Assembly: GCA_000697475.1 (NCBI GenBank)
Contig: JNEU01000912.1
Span: 186,001 to 250,000 of the forward strand
Length of the DNA stretch: 64,000 nt
Source of the DNA: Lichtheimia corymbifera B2541
Taxonomy: Eukaryota > Mucoromycota > Mucoromycetes > Mucorales > Lichtheimiaceae
Direction: 5' to 3'
Positions 1-11,849 of this stretch are shown here, one piece after another (the first letter of the stretch is position 1; each line of letters opens with the position of its first letter). The notes below the pieces were generated by a model, which was not told the origin of the DNA, made no database searches, and worked only from the letters and a program-made list of their open reading frames with translations. The position numbers and the translations under genes were made by a program.

Positions 1-360
1 GATGATCGTCCGCCACAACCACCACCGCATAACAGAGTCCCTCCTCCAGGTCGACATCCACAACAACAACAACCTTTTGTTCCTCCAGCAATGGCTACGC
101 CTTACCCGCATCGTTCTTCTCAACAACAACAACAACAGCAACGTATCCAGCGTAAACCACTTCCTCCAATACATGGTCGTCCACCTCAACGACAACAACA
201 GCAACATCCAATATCAGCTTCAGCAAGGCATCGTCAATCTCGTGATCAACCCACTGCATCATCAGCAGCAGGAGGAGGAGTACAATGGCAGCATCAACAA
301 AGAAGACCACCACAACAATCAACTCCACAAAGAGGATTAAGCTATCAACAGCAACATCAG
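1..360 (+). repeat. CAA/CAG-rich coding low-complexity tract
   Basis: Dense CAA, CAG and CAT codons encode poly-Gln and Gln/His-rich stretches in the cytoplasmic N-terminus of the chitin synthase. Such tracts vary in length between strains and are prone to assembly error. Confidence 0.8.
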
Positions 361-3300
361 CAGCATCCACGAGCAAGAAATAGTAATAATCATCATGGTC
401 CTCCACAAAGAATACCACAACATCATGATAACATTCGTCGTCAAACGAGTCTCACTCGAAATCGCTCACTATCACGACCTGACCGATATCGTCCAAGGCC
501 AAGCATGATCCGCAACACAACACCACCTTCTCAACAAGGGCCACTTGTGCCACCACACGCTACGAATACACCCATGTCTAACGAGTACAATGGTGTGCCA
601 CTCCAGCGACCTGGTGTACCTGATCATAGACCTATGCCAAATCGTCTACAACAACAGCAAATCCAACAACAAAAGTTACGCCAACAGCAAGAAGCAGGCC
701 TTGGTCATGCTATCCTCAGAAACCCTACTACACATGTACGCAAAACAAAGCAGCATCAACAACCAGAAGAAGAGGATGATCAACCCAATGTCTTGACGTC
801 ATGGTGGGCTTGGACAGCCTATATAGCGACTTGCTGCTTTCCAGCTTGGTGTCTTCGTACTTGTTGTCGAAAACGGTCCATCTTGGTACAGCAAGCTTGG
901 CGTGAAAAGGTAGGTTTGGGGGTGGTGCTCTTTTATCATAATACAAATGTTCATTTTCATGCTATGCAAAAATAGATAGCGTTAGTGCTTGGCATCATCC
1001 TGTTATGTTGTGCTCTCGTTTACATCACCTATGGTCTCAACATGACATTATGTCCGGAAACCCGTAGCAACATTGCCTATTCAGCGGTGGGATCCGATGG
1101 TGTACGTCGTCCGGTGTATAGCAAAGATGTGCGTGTATTTGGCCGTGTGTACGACATGGATCGCATGAAGGAATTTTTTGCCACTCAAGGTCTCAACTTG
1201 ACGAATGATTTTGAAAACATGGATATTGGAGCTATCTTTGACGGTGACACCAAAGGGGCTTGCTCACGCTTTGGAGAAAATGCTGGTTTGGGAAGTTGTA
1301 CGCTTCAGAGCCCATATGGTAACGTGTCCTTTTTGTGCAATCTACACACACATACACACGCACGATGCTAAGAGTGATAATAATAACAGGAAGTTCCATG
1401 ACAACAAGCGGTGGCGGATGTATTCCTCTCAGGGAATTGGATACCTACATGAAGCCAACAGGGTCATTAGGTTTCGACTGGATCGACTTGACATCATCTT
1501 ATACTTTTAGTACATTGACGGTCTTGGGTAATACAGGTTCGTATGCTGCATCAAGAATATCCCCTTTCTTGCATCATAGACTCATGTATATCTATAGTGC
1601 TCAACTTGACAACATACATGCATAATGGCACAGCCATCTTTGGTGACTATGTGGATACCACGTTAAAGGCAGGACAAGGCAAGGATGTGTCATACCAGCT
1701 ACTTTATGAACCTGCAGGGTCACAAGCACGTGATTGTCTCGTGGCACGATTTAGCAGCGGCATGATGGAGAGTGATACAGGTGGCTGCATTGCGGCACAA
1801 ATCATTATGAATTTGATGCTGATCGTGATTGTTGCCATGATTGTGGTGCGCTATACGATGGCATTGACGTTTCAATGGTTTATTGCGGGTCGACTGGTCA
1901 AGCCGGGTGGTCGTTCCAATTGGCTTGCATGGCGTTCTATCAAGGGTGGCAACGATGACCCAGCCAACCACATTCGTCATCCTCATCCAGCTTATCATCA
2001 CGTCGAAGCGATAACATGGATGCCGCTGCAGCAACGACAACAGCAACACCATCCTCTGGCATGATCAAAGCCGAGCTATACACCATCATGCTGGTCACGT
2101 GTTATTCAGAAGGATATGATGGCTTACGAACGACCATGGATAGCCTTACGTTGCTATTGCTGATGGTGAAAGACAACTTAACATGGAAAGTGGTAAGGTT
2201 GAGGGGGGAATCACAAAGAGTGACAAAGCGATTCATGTGTTTGGAAGTATGCTGGACATTACAAAGGAAGGCAGGCAATCGTGGAAAGCGTTCTCAGGTA
2301 CATGAGACCTTTGATGGCGATTATTGCAAATGCTAACCTTTATAAACAAAATAGCTTATCGTGATGCAATTCTTCCAACGTGTTTTATTAAAATGACATG
2401 GCTTATGAAGGGCGTTACTCCCGACAAGTTTGAATTGGTATTGATGGTGGATGCCGACACCAAGGTTTTACCGGATGCCATCACGTACATGGTTGCTGCT
2501 ATGGCCAACGATATTACCATCATGGGATTGTGTGGTGAGACACGGATTGCAAACAAGCTACAGTCATGTACGTATAAAGGGAAAAAAGGATATGGGATAG
2601 GTTCCTTCATCTCACACGCTATTTTATTCAGGGGTTACGGCCATACAAGTGTTTGAATACTACATTTCACACAATTATGCCAAGGCGTTCGAGTCTTTGT
2701 TTGGCATTGTGACCTGTCTTCCGGGATGTTTTAGCATGTATCGAATCAAAGCACCTAAAAACGGCGCATGGGTGCCCATTCTTGCCAATCCAGACATTAT
2801 TCTCGAGTACAATCAAAACATTGTCACCACCCTTCATGCCAAAAACTTGCTCTTGTTGGGTGAAGACAGGTTCCTTTCAACCTTGATGCTACGTACATTC
2901 CCACGCCGTCAAATGATGTATGTTCCTCAAGCCCGATGTAAAACGGTTGTACCAGATCAATTCCGTGTCCTGCTATCTCAACGTCGTCGATGGATCAACT
3001 CCACAGTGCATAATCTTATGGAGCTTGTGCTGGTATCCGATTTATGCGGCATCGCTTGTTTATCAATGCAATTTTCCGTTTTTGTGGATCTTGTCGGCAC
3101 ACTTGTTCTTCCAGCAGCCATTTGCTTGACGGTGTATCTCATTGTAAATACGGCTATATCCAGTGATCCCCAATGGCAATCATTAGCGCTCTTGGTGGCT
3201 ATTCTCGGTTTACCTGCCGTCCTTATTGCAATCACCACCTTTAAGGTTGTTTACATTGGTTGGATGTGTGGTAAGTTTTATTCTTTCTACATACATACTC

Positions 3301-3579
3301 CTCAACATAAAACTAATCGAATGAATGATGATAGTGTATCTTATTGCCTTGCCGATATGGAACTTTGTGCTTCCCATTTATTCCTATTGGCATTTTGACG
3401 ACTTTTCATGGGGTGCTACCCGTGTTGTTGTTGGAGAAAAGAAGGATAAAGGGCATTTGGATGCTGAAGGAAAGTTTGATTCATCTCGGCTTGTTATGAA
3501 GAAAGCTGCACCCACTCGATTGGCCAATCCCATCTTTGCCAACAGACAACTCTATTCTCCTCCTCTCGTAAAATCTTAG
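1..3579 (+). CDS. Chitin synthase, class IV / division II (5' end outside window)
   Basis: Membrane glycosyltransferase that polymerises GlcNAc from UDP-GlcNAc into cell-wall chitin. The frame is open from base 1, so the start lies upstream; the first ~240 residues are low-complexity Gln/Pro/His/Arg-rich. Then come a Cys-rich membrane segment ([13 protein letters not shown]), a second membrane helix, an extracytoplasmic region, and the catalytic core: [48 protein letters not shown] and the hallmark [12 protein letters not shown], followed by C-terminal membrane helices and FSWGATRVV. Clear introns: 910-975, 2568-2631, 3271-3334; others near 1335-1393 and 1530-1600. Between about 1960 and 2410 the frame changes more than once and a conserved stretch expected between CYSEG...TTMDSL and NRGKRSQ is much shorter than in the family. 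That may be assembly damage or real decay. It converges on the MMTAG2-like gene with ~70 bases between stops. Confidence 0.9.
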
Positions 3580-3647
3580 AATTGAGTCCTTCGCTGTGTA
3601 AATATTATCAGATACCCTCATCAATATAGTTTATATATTTCACTGTA

Positions 3648-4972
3648 CTACTGTCGACCACTCAACATGGCACGCCTAGTGTAGGGTGAAGGTGAACGAC
3701 TTGTTTCCCGTTTGGATTGGGATGATGGTGGTGGTGGTTGTGGTGGAGGGGATCTGTCTCTGTGAGGGTGTGATCTTTTTCTTGGTGGACTCATAGAACG
3801 ACTCGATCTTCTTTGTCGAGGTGTGGATGGTGAACGACGATGACTTTTTCTTTCAACAGGTGATGGTGAACGACTGAAACTACGTGGGCGTCTGGAACGT
3901 CCTCTGGTGTGGATGGTGATCGATGTCGTCGTCGAGGTGGTGAGCGACTTTTATGTCGATTCATATATGAAGATGATAGTGAACGTGAACGACTTCTTGT
4001 ATCCAAATCCATATCCGAATCACGACGATGATGACGACGATGGCGTGGTGAATCATGTCGACGCATCTTCGCTTTCGGGTGATACAGATCGATGACGATG
4101 ACGACGTTTCTTTTTCTCTGAAGAGGATTTCTTGTGCTTTTTGGATTTCTTTTTCTTCTTCTCCTTGCTGCGACTGTCAATGTGCATCTCATCGTCATAG
4201 CCGATTGCTGAAGAACTGGTTTCATAACTTCCACAGGTTGTTCTGCTGTTGGTATCAAACGATTGGATCTATCAAATACCCAAATGGTAAGCAAAACAGC
4301 TTTGTCTCTTTTACCCGCTATGCCTTACATACCTGCCATAACCCAATCCTTTTTCCTCGTTCACCTTATCCAATGGATCATCATCCGAATCATCGTTGCG
4401 TTTGATGGCATGTCGTAATTCTTCTTCAGTGACGTTGCTTTCAATGGTACGTTTCTTCTTTACACCCCTATTGTTCGTCACGTTAATGAATATGATTCTC
4501 ACCCTCTCGTATCCAAGGATGGATACTTACAATGCAACTGCCATGGCATCCGCTTCAGCTTCTTTGATCTTGGCAAGCTCTAGTGCATGCGCCTCTGCTT
4601 TGTCGTCTTTGGAATCCTTTGCATACCACGTCAAGTCCTTGCCTACAAATATCACATGAGCTATGGATCTTGACACCCCATTGTCGAAACCAGATGTTGA
4701 ACCGTACCCTTCTGCCATCGACCCACAGGTGCCATCAACGAATGGCCAAGATAGTATTCACGATATTTGTCTTCCTTGACATCTTCCCAACTGAACTATA
4801 AAACATTCTCTGTTAACGACACTGGACTCCCATTGCTTCGTAAAGGTCAATCGTAGTGTTGTTTTTACCTGGTCTTTGCCACCACGGACACCTATATATA
4901 ATAAAGTGTAAGCCAAGCATTTCAATCGATAGTTTTTGGCATGACAGTACCTCCTCGAGTAGGATGGAACAT
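3648..4972 (-). CDS. MMTAG2 (multiple myeloma tumor-associated protein 2)-like protein
   Basis: Nuclear protein family of poorly known function, linked by its Lys/Ser/Arg-rich tail to RNA processing (inference). The N-terminus matches the family signature: [15 protein letters not shown] encoded by two tiny exons (4951-4972, 22 nt; 4869-4891, 23 nt), then FSWEDVK...[20 protein letters not shown] (4708-4795), GKDLTWYAK (4531-4642) and a charged exon 4333-4467 ending GLGYGR. The last exon (3648-4268) encodes Lys-rich and then RS-dipeptide-rich sequence ending near [15 protein letters not shown]. The K-rich and RS-rich blocks sit in different frames: changes occur near 4215, between 4060 and 4085, and near 3905. 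Each block looks coding, so I treat the breaks as indels. A single uninterrupted frame runs 3791-4268 but loses both the poly-Lys and terminal RS blocks. Confidence 0.8.
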
Positions 4973-5423
4973 TTGTATAAGTGCAAAAGTGGAGAAAGAT
5001 GCGCACCATGCCATATTTAAGCCACGCCCTTTATGCTACAGATGCTGCACAGCTCCTGCCAAATTAGAGAATAGGCCTGAGCCAATCCATTGCTTGAGCG
5101 TGTTGCCAGCCATAAAAAAGTGTTATCCAACATGGAAGCTCTTCACGCAATATAATCTCAATTCGGGTTGTTATCCTGTTGTTGCTATAACTACACGTGT
5201 CAAACAAGAACCTCCCATATATATGGACCTTAAGGATGAGACTCGCAAGTTGAAGATGGTGCGAATATTAAAATCAAGGAGAGAATACAGTAGGATCAAA
5301 AGAGTTTATTACTATTATCAACAATGTGTCTCTGAAGAAACGATCCAGCAACCCGTCTTTGTGTGGGATGGCATGTCTGTAAAGGAATAGTACATGTAGA
5401 GTGGATAAAAAGGATGCGCATGT
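4973..5423. other. Intergenic, no gene seen
   Basis: Holds the upstream region of the MMTAG2-like gene and the 3' flank of the arabinofuranosidase. An open frame of 149 codons crosses it on the plus strand but resembles nothing and overlaps the MMTAG2-like first exon. Confidence 0.5.
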
Positions 5424-7746
5424 CTAGTTGATATCCAGCACCAAGACAGTGGCAGAGTAAGGCTCAAAGGTGTAATCCAAGGATGATTTGTTGGAGGTCT
5501 TGAATTTAGATGTTTTGGGTTGGATGGTATCGGGGGAGTCAATAGTGTTCTCATCATCCGGTTGACCAGCAACAATGTGGGCTTCACCATTCTTCTTGAC
5601 GTTGAGACCCTTAAAGTTGAAGCTAACCGATTGCTCATCACCACCCACGTTGACAGCCTTGACGTAAATTTGATTCTTCTCCTTGTTCGAACCAGCAACC
5701 CAGTAGAGAGGACCAAAGTTAATTCCATCAGCATCTACTTGAAGAATGGTATCAAAGTCTATATTGCATCATGTTAGCATAGCATTCGACAAAATCAACC
5801 TTGAAAAGTCTACTTGCCATATTTGTTGTACATTTGCATCACGTAGTAGAAAGGAGCAACCCAGACCTTTTCGGTGTCAAAATGGATCATGTCTAGGTTA
5901 CGGTATTAGAATGACCTGTTGCCTACTTGGTGATATGCAACACACTTACCAGGATCCCACTGCTCTTGCTCGTGACGCTTAATGTAAGGAGCATAAGCGA
6001 TCATCTTGACAAAGTCTGAATTACGTTCCAAGCCCGTGATAAAGACACTATCGGCCAAGGCAGCTTCCATGCTGGCAGGAGAGGTACCACAGCATCCCTT
6101 GGTGTTGGTTGCGAATTCACCGACAAAGATACCACTGCCATTACCGCTACGAGCATAGTTGTCATAGTAATTGAACTTGTCGATCATTTCAGCGCTAGTG
6201 ACCTAATATAAAAGACAGCTTGTAAGATATCACAATAGCATAGGTAAAATAGAGCACTTACATAAAAGTGATCATCGATAAGATCATAAGGACGGGATTC
6301 TTGGGCAGCAGTGGAGATGATTTTGGCATCGGGATACTTGGCAGTGATGGCATCATAGAAAGCACGGTATCTGTATTCATAGGTTGTGGAGAACCAGTCC
6401 TCGTTGCCAATCTCAATGTAAGGGATTTCAAAAGGTTCCTCGCGACCATGTTCAGCACGAAGCTTGCCGTACTCGGTAGAAGTGTCACCCATCAAGTATT
6501 CGAGTTCATTCATGACTTCTTCAATGTAAGGCTCGAGTTCATCCTCAGGGACACTTGAGTCATCCAAAGCATAGCCTGCCCAAACATCAAGCACAGGAGT
6601 CATACCAAGATCTTCGGTCTAATCATCAACATCATGCATCAGTATCAACCAGCAATATATATACACGCATGATTGTATTACTTACCAAGTACATGTAATC
6701 GAGGAGACCTTGGCCATTGGTGTTCCTATATATCTAGTGTGAATGGAATAGATAGAGAACCTCCTCTTGTAATTGCTTACCAGTATTCCCAGTTGCCAAA
6801 GCGACCCTTGCGTTCTTCAAGCGGGCCGACCGTCTCATTCCACTTCCAGCGTTGATCGATCGACATGCCTTCGAGATTGTTGCCACCGGGGAATCGGAAA
6901 AAGTGGGGATTAAGACCCTTGAGAGTTTCTGCGAGATCAGGACGAAGGCCATTTTCACGATCGTTGTAAGTGTCTCCAAAGAGAGTGAATACTTGGAACC
7001 AGAGTGATTTTCCCTCCGCATCTTTTGAGTCCACGGAGACACCAAAGACATTATCAGTGGAGACCTCCTTCACATCCGCCTTGAGTTCGACATTAAACTT
7101 TTGGAACGTGTCAGATAAACCATCCACGGAAGCAGAGGCGAGCACCGTGCCTGAACTTGATTCAAGAGTGACATTTAAAGGACCCGAGAATCCATCCGAT
7201 GCCTTTGCGAAAAAGCTGGCCTTGTAAGTTTCATCAGGCTGCACACGGATACCCCACCAGCCTTCATTGGAAATGCCCACACGGCCATCACTGACAGACT
7301 TGACATCCAAACGAAGGGAATTGGTATTGATATCATTCAAACCATGCTTGGCATCCAAAGCAATACTGGCAGCCTTGTCGCCACCAAGCACATTCCAGAA
7401 TTCAAGATCGGCTGCTCCACCCGTATCATTGGCCTGGAAGTTCCAGTTGCGTAGCATTTGTGCATAAATACCTACATAGCATCCATATAAGCATCCTTGT
7501 CATCACCACTTTATGATTAAATGCATACCACTGTCACCACATCGATTGATATCTTCATACATGAGACCATAAAGGTTAGGGGTACTGGAGTTGCCAGGCA
7601 CGTCGTTGCGAATTGTTAATGTTTGTGCCATGGCACCGGATGCCAAAAGAAGGCCTGCAGCAACAGTGAGACTAGGCAAAGAGAACTAGATGGACAATGT
7701 ATGAGCTTTTTGCATGTATTTACGTATATCAGCAACTTGCCTTCAT
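5424..7746 (-). CDS. Secreted alpha-L-arabinofuranosidase, GH51
   Basis: Retaining glycosidase that removes terminal arabinofuranose from hemicellulose and arabinan outside the cell. Eight exons: 7741-7746, 7529-7685, 6781-7471, 6686-6725, 6262-6618, 5950-6202, 5818-5892, 5424-5758; these join in frame to 637 residues, the usual size for fungal GH51. Signal peptide: MKFSLPSLTVAAGLLLASG. Then NLYGLMYEDINRCGDSG, a carbohydrate-binding-like beta region, HFFRFPGGNNLEG, the acid/base Glu (about residue 371) in EIGNEDW and the nucleophile Glu (about residue 446) in FVGEFATN. The start codon is followed after one codon by an intron with a GC donor (AAG/GCAAGT); the last intron also uses GCAAGT. No frame break: one of the cleanest genes here. 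A TATA box lies about 50 bases upstream. Confidence 0.95.
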
Positions 7747-7749
7747 GGT

Positions 7750-8753
7750 TGAAGATGAATGATGAGGATTGACATGATACTGTTTCGGCCGATCGCTTTA
7801 TATAGGTTGCACCCCCGCGGCAAACTGTTGCAATGGATCGATCATGGCAGCGTGGGTAAACGCCAGAATTTCGAACAAAAGGAGAAATTGATATAGTAAA
7901 AAATTCCCCGTTGAACATGCTCTTGTATCTCAAGAGAGAGATGGAGAGTAACGACGGTGAGAAAAGAATACCTTGGCAGCAGAATTTGTACCATGCCAAA
8001 GCTGTTACACGACAAAAGAATGAACCCGATGATGAGCAGCAGGATGGTAAATGATAACAACGGCCATTGTTTACGACATCAATGGTAACGCAACAATGGA
8101 TGCTTTTTGTTTGTTGACAAATGTATACCCCATGGGGTGGAGGTGGTTTTAGCATGAAAGCTTGTTGAATAAGGAGGAGGAGTAGATTTAATGCTAATAC
8201 ATTGGCGGCGATTTCATCGTCAAATTGATCCTAAAAGAGAGGATCGCTGGTGTTACTTGCCATTCGGGATATTTGATTGCCAGGAATATCATCCCACCAT
8301 ATAACAACATACGTACTTGCGGGGCCCCGTCCATCTTAGTCATATCATTCGCCATCGTCATCATAAATCGTCTCCTCAACGCTTAAAATTGATGTTCAGA
8401 ACTTACATAAGATCTTGCAGGAAGATCATGTGAACCTTGTCGTCGTTTCTCTTGAATCCACGACGTGGAGTTTTGTACGATACAATCTTTTCTCCTATTG
8501 ATGGATGGTCGAAAATGCATATCCTCGCACATTAAAGAATCCAATAAACACTAACGTGCTAGCCACTAGAGGCAGGCATCCATTCAACCATTCACATTAC
8601 ATACAATGTTACACGCTTCATGACCCGTTCATCCTCCTTCCCAACAAGTTGATTGTCATTACCCGGGTTTACACTTTGCTACTAGTAGTGGCAGCTGATC
8701 TGTATATTGAAAGTACCATAAAAATACATGTAACTACATAGGGGAACTACATA
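7750..8753. other. Intergenic, at most a weak small-gene candidate
   Basis: Upstream region of the arabinofuranosidase. Between about 8190 and 8480 the minus strand could encode short exons (for example around KTPRRGFKRNDDKVHMIFLQ) with plausible GT/AG sites, but no family is recognised and the frame does not hold well enough to call a gene. Confidence 0.4.
7798..7805 (-). promoter_or_regulatory. TATA box of the arabinofuranosidase gene
   Basis: TATATAAA on the minus strand, 52 bases before the start codon at 7746. Position and sequence fit a core promoter and support the chosen start. Confidence 0.6.
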
Positions 8754-10133
8754 TCAAATGCATGACTCTAGCTTGGATGTGATGGTGGGTGCAAATGCTT
8801 CTAGCTTGGCTTCATCCAATGTATCCGTTTGGAAGCTGAGGGTTGCCCGCATGCCGTGTGTTGTGCTGACAGTGCTTATACCCATACCGATGCTATAGGC
8901 TTGTGCGCTTTGACCAAAGTACAGCTCTTGTACGCTATCACCCCAATTGCATCGTCCAAGATCTGATAATTCAATACCACCAGTGCGACCCAAGCGATAC
9001 CTATCCCAGTTCTTGGTCCAAATCTCGGTGAATCCTTGAGGATATTCTCCAAACAATGCAAAGCTGTGCACTTCCTTCGCAGCTTTTGGCTTGTGAGCCT
9101 TGATCTCACATTGATAGAGCGCAGCCAAATCCCAAAATGCGGTGGGCTGGTTGAGGTGTTGCGATAGTGACCAAATGCGTGGATAGGAGCCAATGAAATT
9201 ACCCATTTCATCATTGGGCACAGGTGGATCAAACGATGCGCGTACGTTCATAGGTGTGTAGGTTTCAACGGCTTCTTCATCAGGATATATTTCTGCAAAC
9301 GATAAAAGGGTGGCTGCCATGATAGCTGCATGCGGTGACAATCCGTGTTCCTTGGCTGCTTTACAGACTTTTCCCCACAATGGATCATCCACCTTGATGA
9401 TTCGCATGGTTGTTCTATGCAATGCTGAACTTTGATCCTTTCCCACACGTCGATCCCCTTGCCAACAATGCGCATTGACTGGAGGTTTATCATCCTCATC
9501 CTTAAGTTTGTTGATTTCATCAGGGGTAAGCTGTGGTCCATTACGCTCTTCACATGGTGGGTTGATAGGTGCCTTGTTGCTCTTGATCATGTATGTTTCA
9601 TTACCCTCGGTCATGGTCGGTTCTACCGTGTCAAGAAGTTGCACAAGCTCTTGCATGAATATCATCAGGCTCATGCCATCTCCCATGGTATGTTCACCCG
9701 CCACAGTGATACTGCATTCATCGGGTCGTTCAGGGTGCGTGTCAATATGAAGACGCCATAACGGTAAACGGGTGTTGTCAAAGTCGAAATCTTTGTCACA
9801 TTGTTCAGCAATGCGGTTCGCTTGTGCTTGGGATTCTTAGAACGCCATCTCATCAAAGGACACAATCGAAGCAAGGTCAAAGTCAGGGATGCACGTGTAA
9901 CGAATGGTGGGCTTTTCATAATCGACAAGGGCTGTACTGAGTAGAGGGTGCTTGTCGACTATTTTCTGAACAGCTGCATGGAGACGAGGAAGATAGAACT
10001 GCTTGGCGGTGATGGTCTGTGGACGAGGTGCAGCATAACGCAAAACAGCTGTGAAAGAGACAACGCCATAGCAATTGATTAATTTTACACCTGCTTGAAA
10101 TCTTTCAAATAAACCGAGGGGTCGTTGATCCAT
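8754..10133 (-). CDS. Alcohol O-acetyltransferase-like protein with an in-frame stop
   Basis: Resembles the fungal AATase family (ATF1-like), which transfers acetyl groups from acetyl-CoA to alcohols and belongs to the BAHD/condensation-domain fold. One uninterrupted exon of 460 codons, the expected length. N-terminus: RPLGLFERFQAG, YAAPRPQTI, KHPLLSTALVDY; the active-site HxxxDG motif appears as GEHTMGDGMSL; the C-terminal half has a family-like SDLG...GDSVQELYFGQS and ends TSKLESCI. The two halves are in the same frame but separated by a TAA at 9837-9839, just after SFDEMAF; the sequence continues ESQAQANRIAEQ in frame to the catalytic motif. No GT/AG pair of normal intron size removes it. 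It is either a point nonsense mutation, a base-call error, or a new pseudogene. Confidence 0.75.
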
Positions 10134-10690
10134 TGTCTATTGGGTATTAATAATGGAAGAAAAAGCAGAGTGCATGTGAGGAGCTGCTTTATTATAAGGC
10201 AAAAATCGAATTGACAGCGATTAGCCGTTGCCCACAATTCTCAGTCGATTCGATCACAACGAGTATTAAGCATTATCATTGAAGTGAGGTGTGGGCATAA
10301 TCCTTAGCCACATCAAGATCAAGGTTATAGTTGAATGGCCGCAGACGCATCTCGTTTATCTTTAACGACCACCCTCTTCTTTTTTGGGCAGTAAATGAAT
10401 ATTTAGTAACAACAACAACGTGTGCTGTGCTGAGATAATGGTTTGTCAAAGGAGTCAAATAAAGGAGAGGTAGCTATATGGCGCTGCGTGTGAAAGAAAG
10501 ACAAAAGAGTCGTTGACTGCAGCAACTTGCATAACCATGGATTTTCTTTCTTCAGCCGCATGACGCATGTTTGCATTGCCATAACCCATATTTGGTCCAA
10601 TATTGTTTGTTGCTTATTTGCTTGTGACCTTTTGCTATTTTTCCCATCCTTGCTTTCTTTCTTTTTCATTTCCTTCTTTTCCCGCTCCCG
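10134..10690. other. Divergent intergenic region
   Basis: Lies between the starts of the acetyltransferase-like gene (-) and the small membrane-protein gene (+). A/T-rich with a Lys/Glu-coding minus frame that looks like chance. No regulatory element identified with confidence. Confidence 0.4.
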
Positions 10691-11192
10691 ATGACTTTGA
10701 CCGCTACCACTACCAATCTCATGATTCACAGCACTACTGGAAATGCAAATAGGGCATACATTGGAGGTGCCATCAGCTTAACAGCTGGACTCGTTTTGGG
10801 CACTACACGTCTTCTTGGGTACGACTGACCACTGACGACGACGATAACGGATATCTAAAACTCACAAACATATCATCACAGATTTAATACTGCTCGTGTA
10901 TTCACCAAGCAAGTAGCAGCATCGGTTGCAGACTGGGTGTGTAAGTAGTAGTAAGAGTACCCATCCTCCCCTTGTTGATCATCCGTGTTCTCCCGTTATT
11001 AACCGGTCCGCGGTATTAGACATGGTATCCCATCACCGAACTCAATTTCCGCGGCTATTGGTAGACACAGCTGCTTCACACTCCAACCGACCACTGGAAC
11101 ATCTCAAATTGCTCAATAACGCACCCATTTCAGTCGTCTCATCACTCGCTGCAGCAAAACGATCACAACTGTTATTTGTGCATAGTGCATAA
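10691..11192 (+). CDS. Small putative membrane protein, unknown
   Basis: Not recognised. ATG at 10691 opens an exon to 10818 encoding a Thr-rich start and a hydrophobic segment (AYIGGAISLTAGLVLGTTRL). A GT/AG intron 10819-10881 joins in frame to FNTARVFTKQVAASVADW (10882-10940). A further exon may start after the AG at about 11017 and run to a stop at 11192 (MVSHHRTQFP...), giving about 120 residues. The first junction preserves frame and is the main support; the last exon is uncertain. One membrane helix, possibly mitochondrial, is all that can be inferred. Confidence 0.35.
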
Positions 11193-11849
11193 TCTTCCGG
11201 GTGGCAAAGTTGGTAGAAGGAGGAGGAGATGTATGATAAAAAAGCTTCTCTCCATTCAATCCAACCCCCTGTGCCTGGCCATCATTAATCTCGTTGGTCA
11301 AGTTACTTCCGAGGCAAGGTGTACTCTCAACCATCCCCCCTGGGCCCCAATCTTTTCCCCTCCCCCTTCTTGGCAGGCATCATTATCATCATTATTCTTA
11401 TCATGTAACTCTGCTGCTATCTCATCATGGTCATTGTCATTGTCATGTAGTATATCATCTATTATCATTGTTATCCCTTACTCTATTGCTAATATGTTAT
11501 CCTTTGGGCATTAAAAAGATTCAAAAGGATGTGACATTGATGGCTTTCAAGTTGTAAAGAGGACTAGGTTGGCTTGTCTATTTTTGTAGTTGCAGCAACG
11601 AAAACTTTATTCATGCATAGATGTCGTTCACCTCTAATTATATACACACTGCGCGCTTGTGGATCCAACAACAACGACGATGGCCCATTTATCCAATATG
11701 CAATGTGCGCACGCTCCTCCTGTTTTAACTTTGAATAACCTGTTAGTGATGATGTTGGCGTACAATTGTCAATCACTTGACTTTTGCATAATTTCCCTAC
11801 CTCTCTCTTCTCCTCCTCCGCAATAGCAACGACACGTCATTTGAACACC
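11193..11849. other. No gene seen
   Basis: Pyrimidine-rich and A/T-rich sequence with short chance frames only. It contains the upstream region of the UBP zinc-finger gene. Confidence 0.45.

Noticed and set aside
4941..5390. Plus-strand frame of 149 codons
   Set aside because: It overlaps the well-supported first exon of the MMTAG2-like gene on the other strand and has no family likeness.
10403..10729. Lys/Glu-rich minus-strand frame upstream of the acetyltransferase-like gene
   Set aside because: It reads through a T/C-rich promoter stretch, overlaps the start of the plus-strand small gene and resembles no protein.
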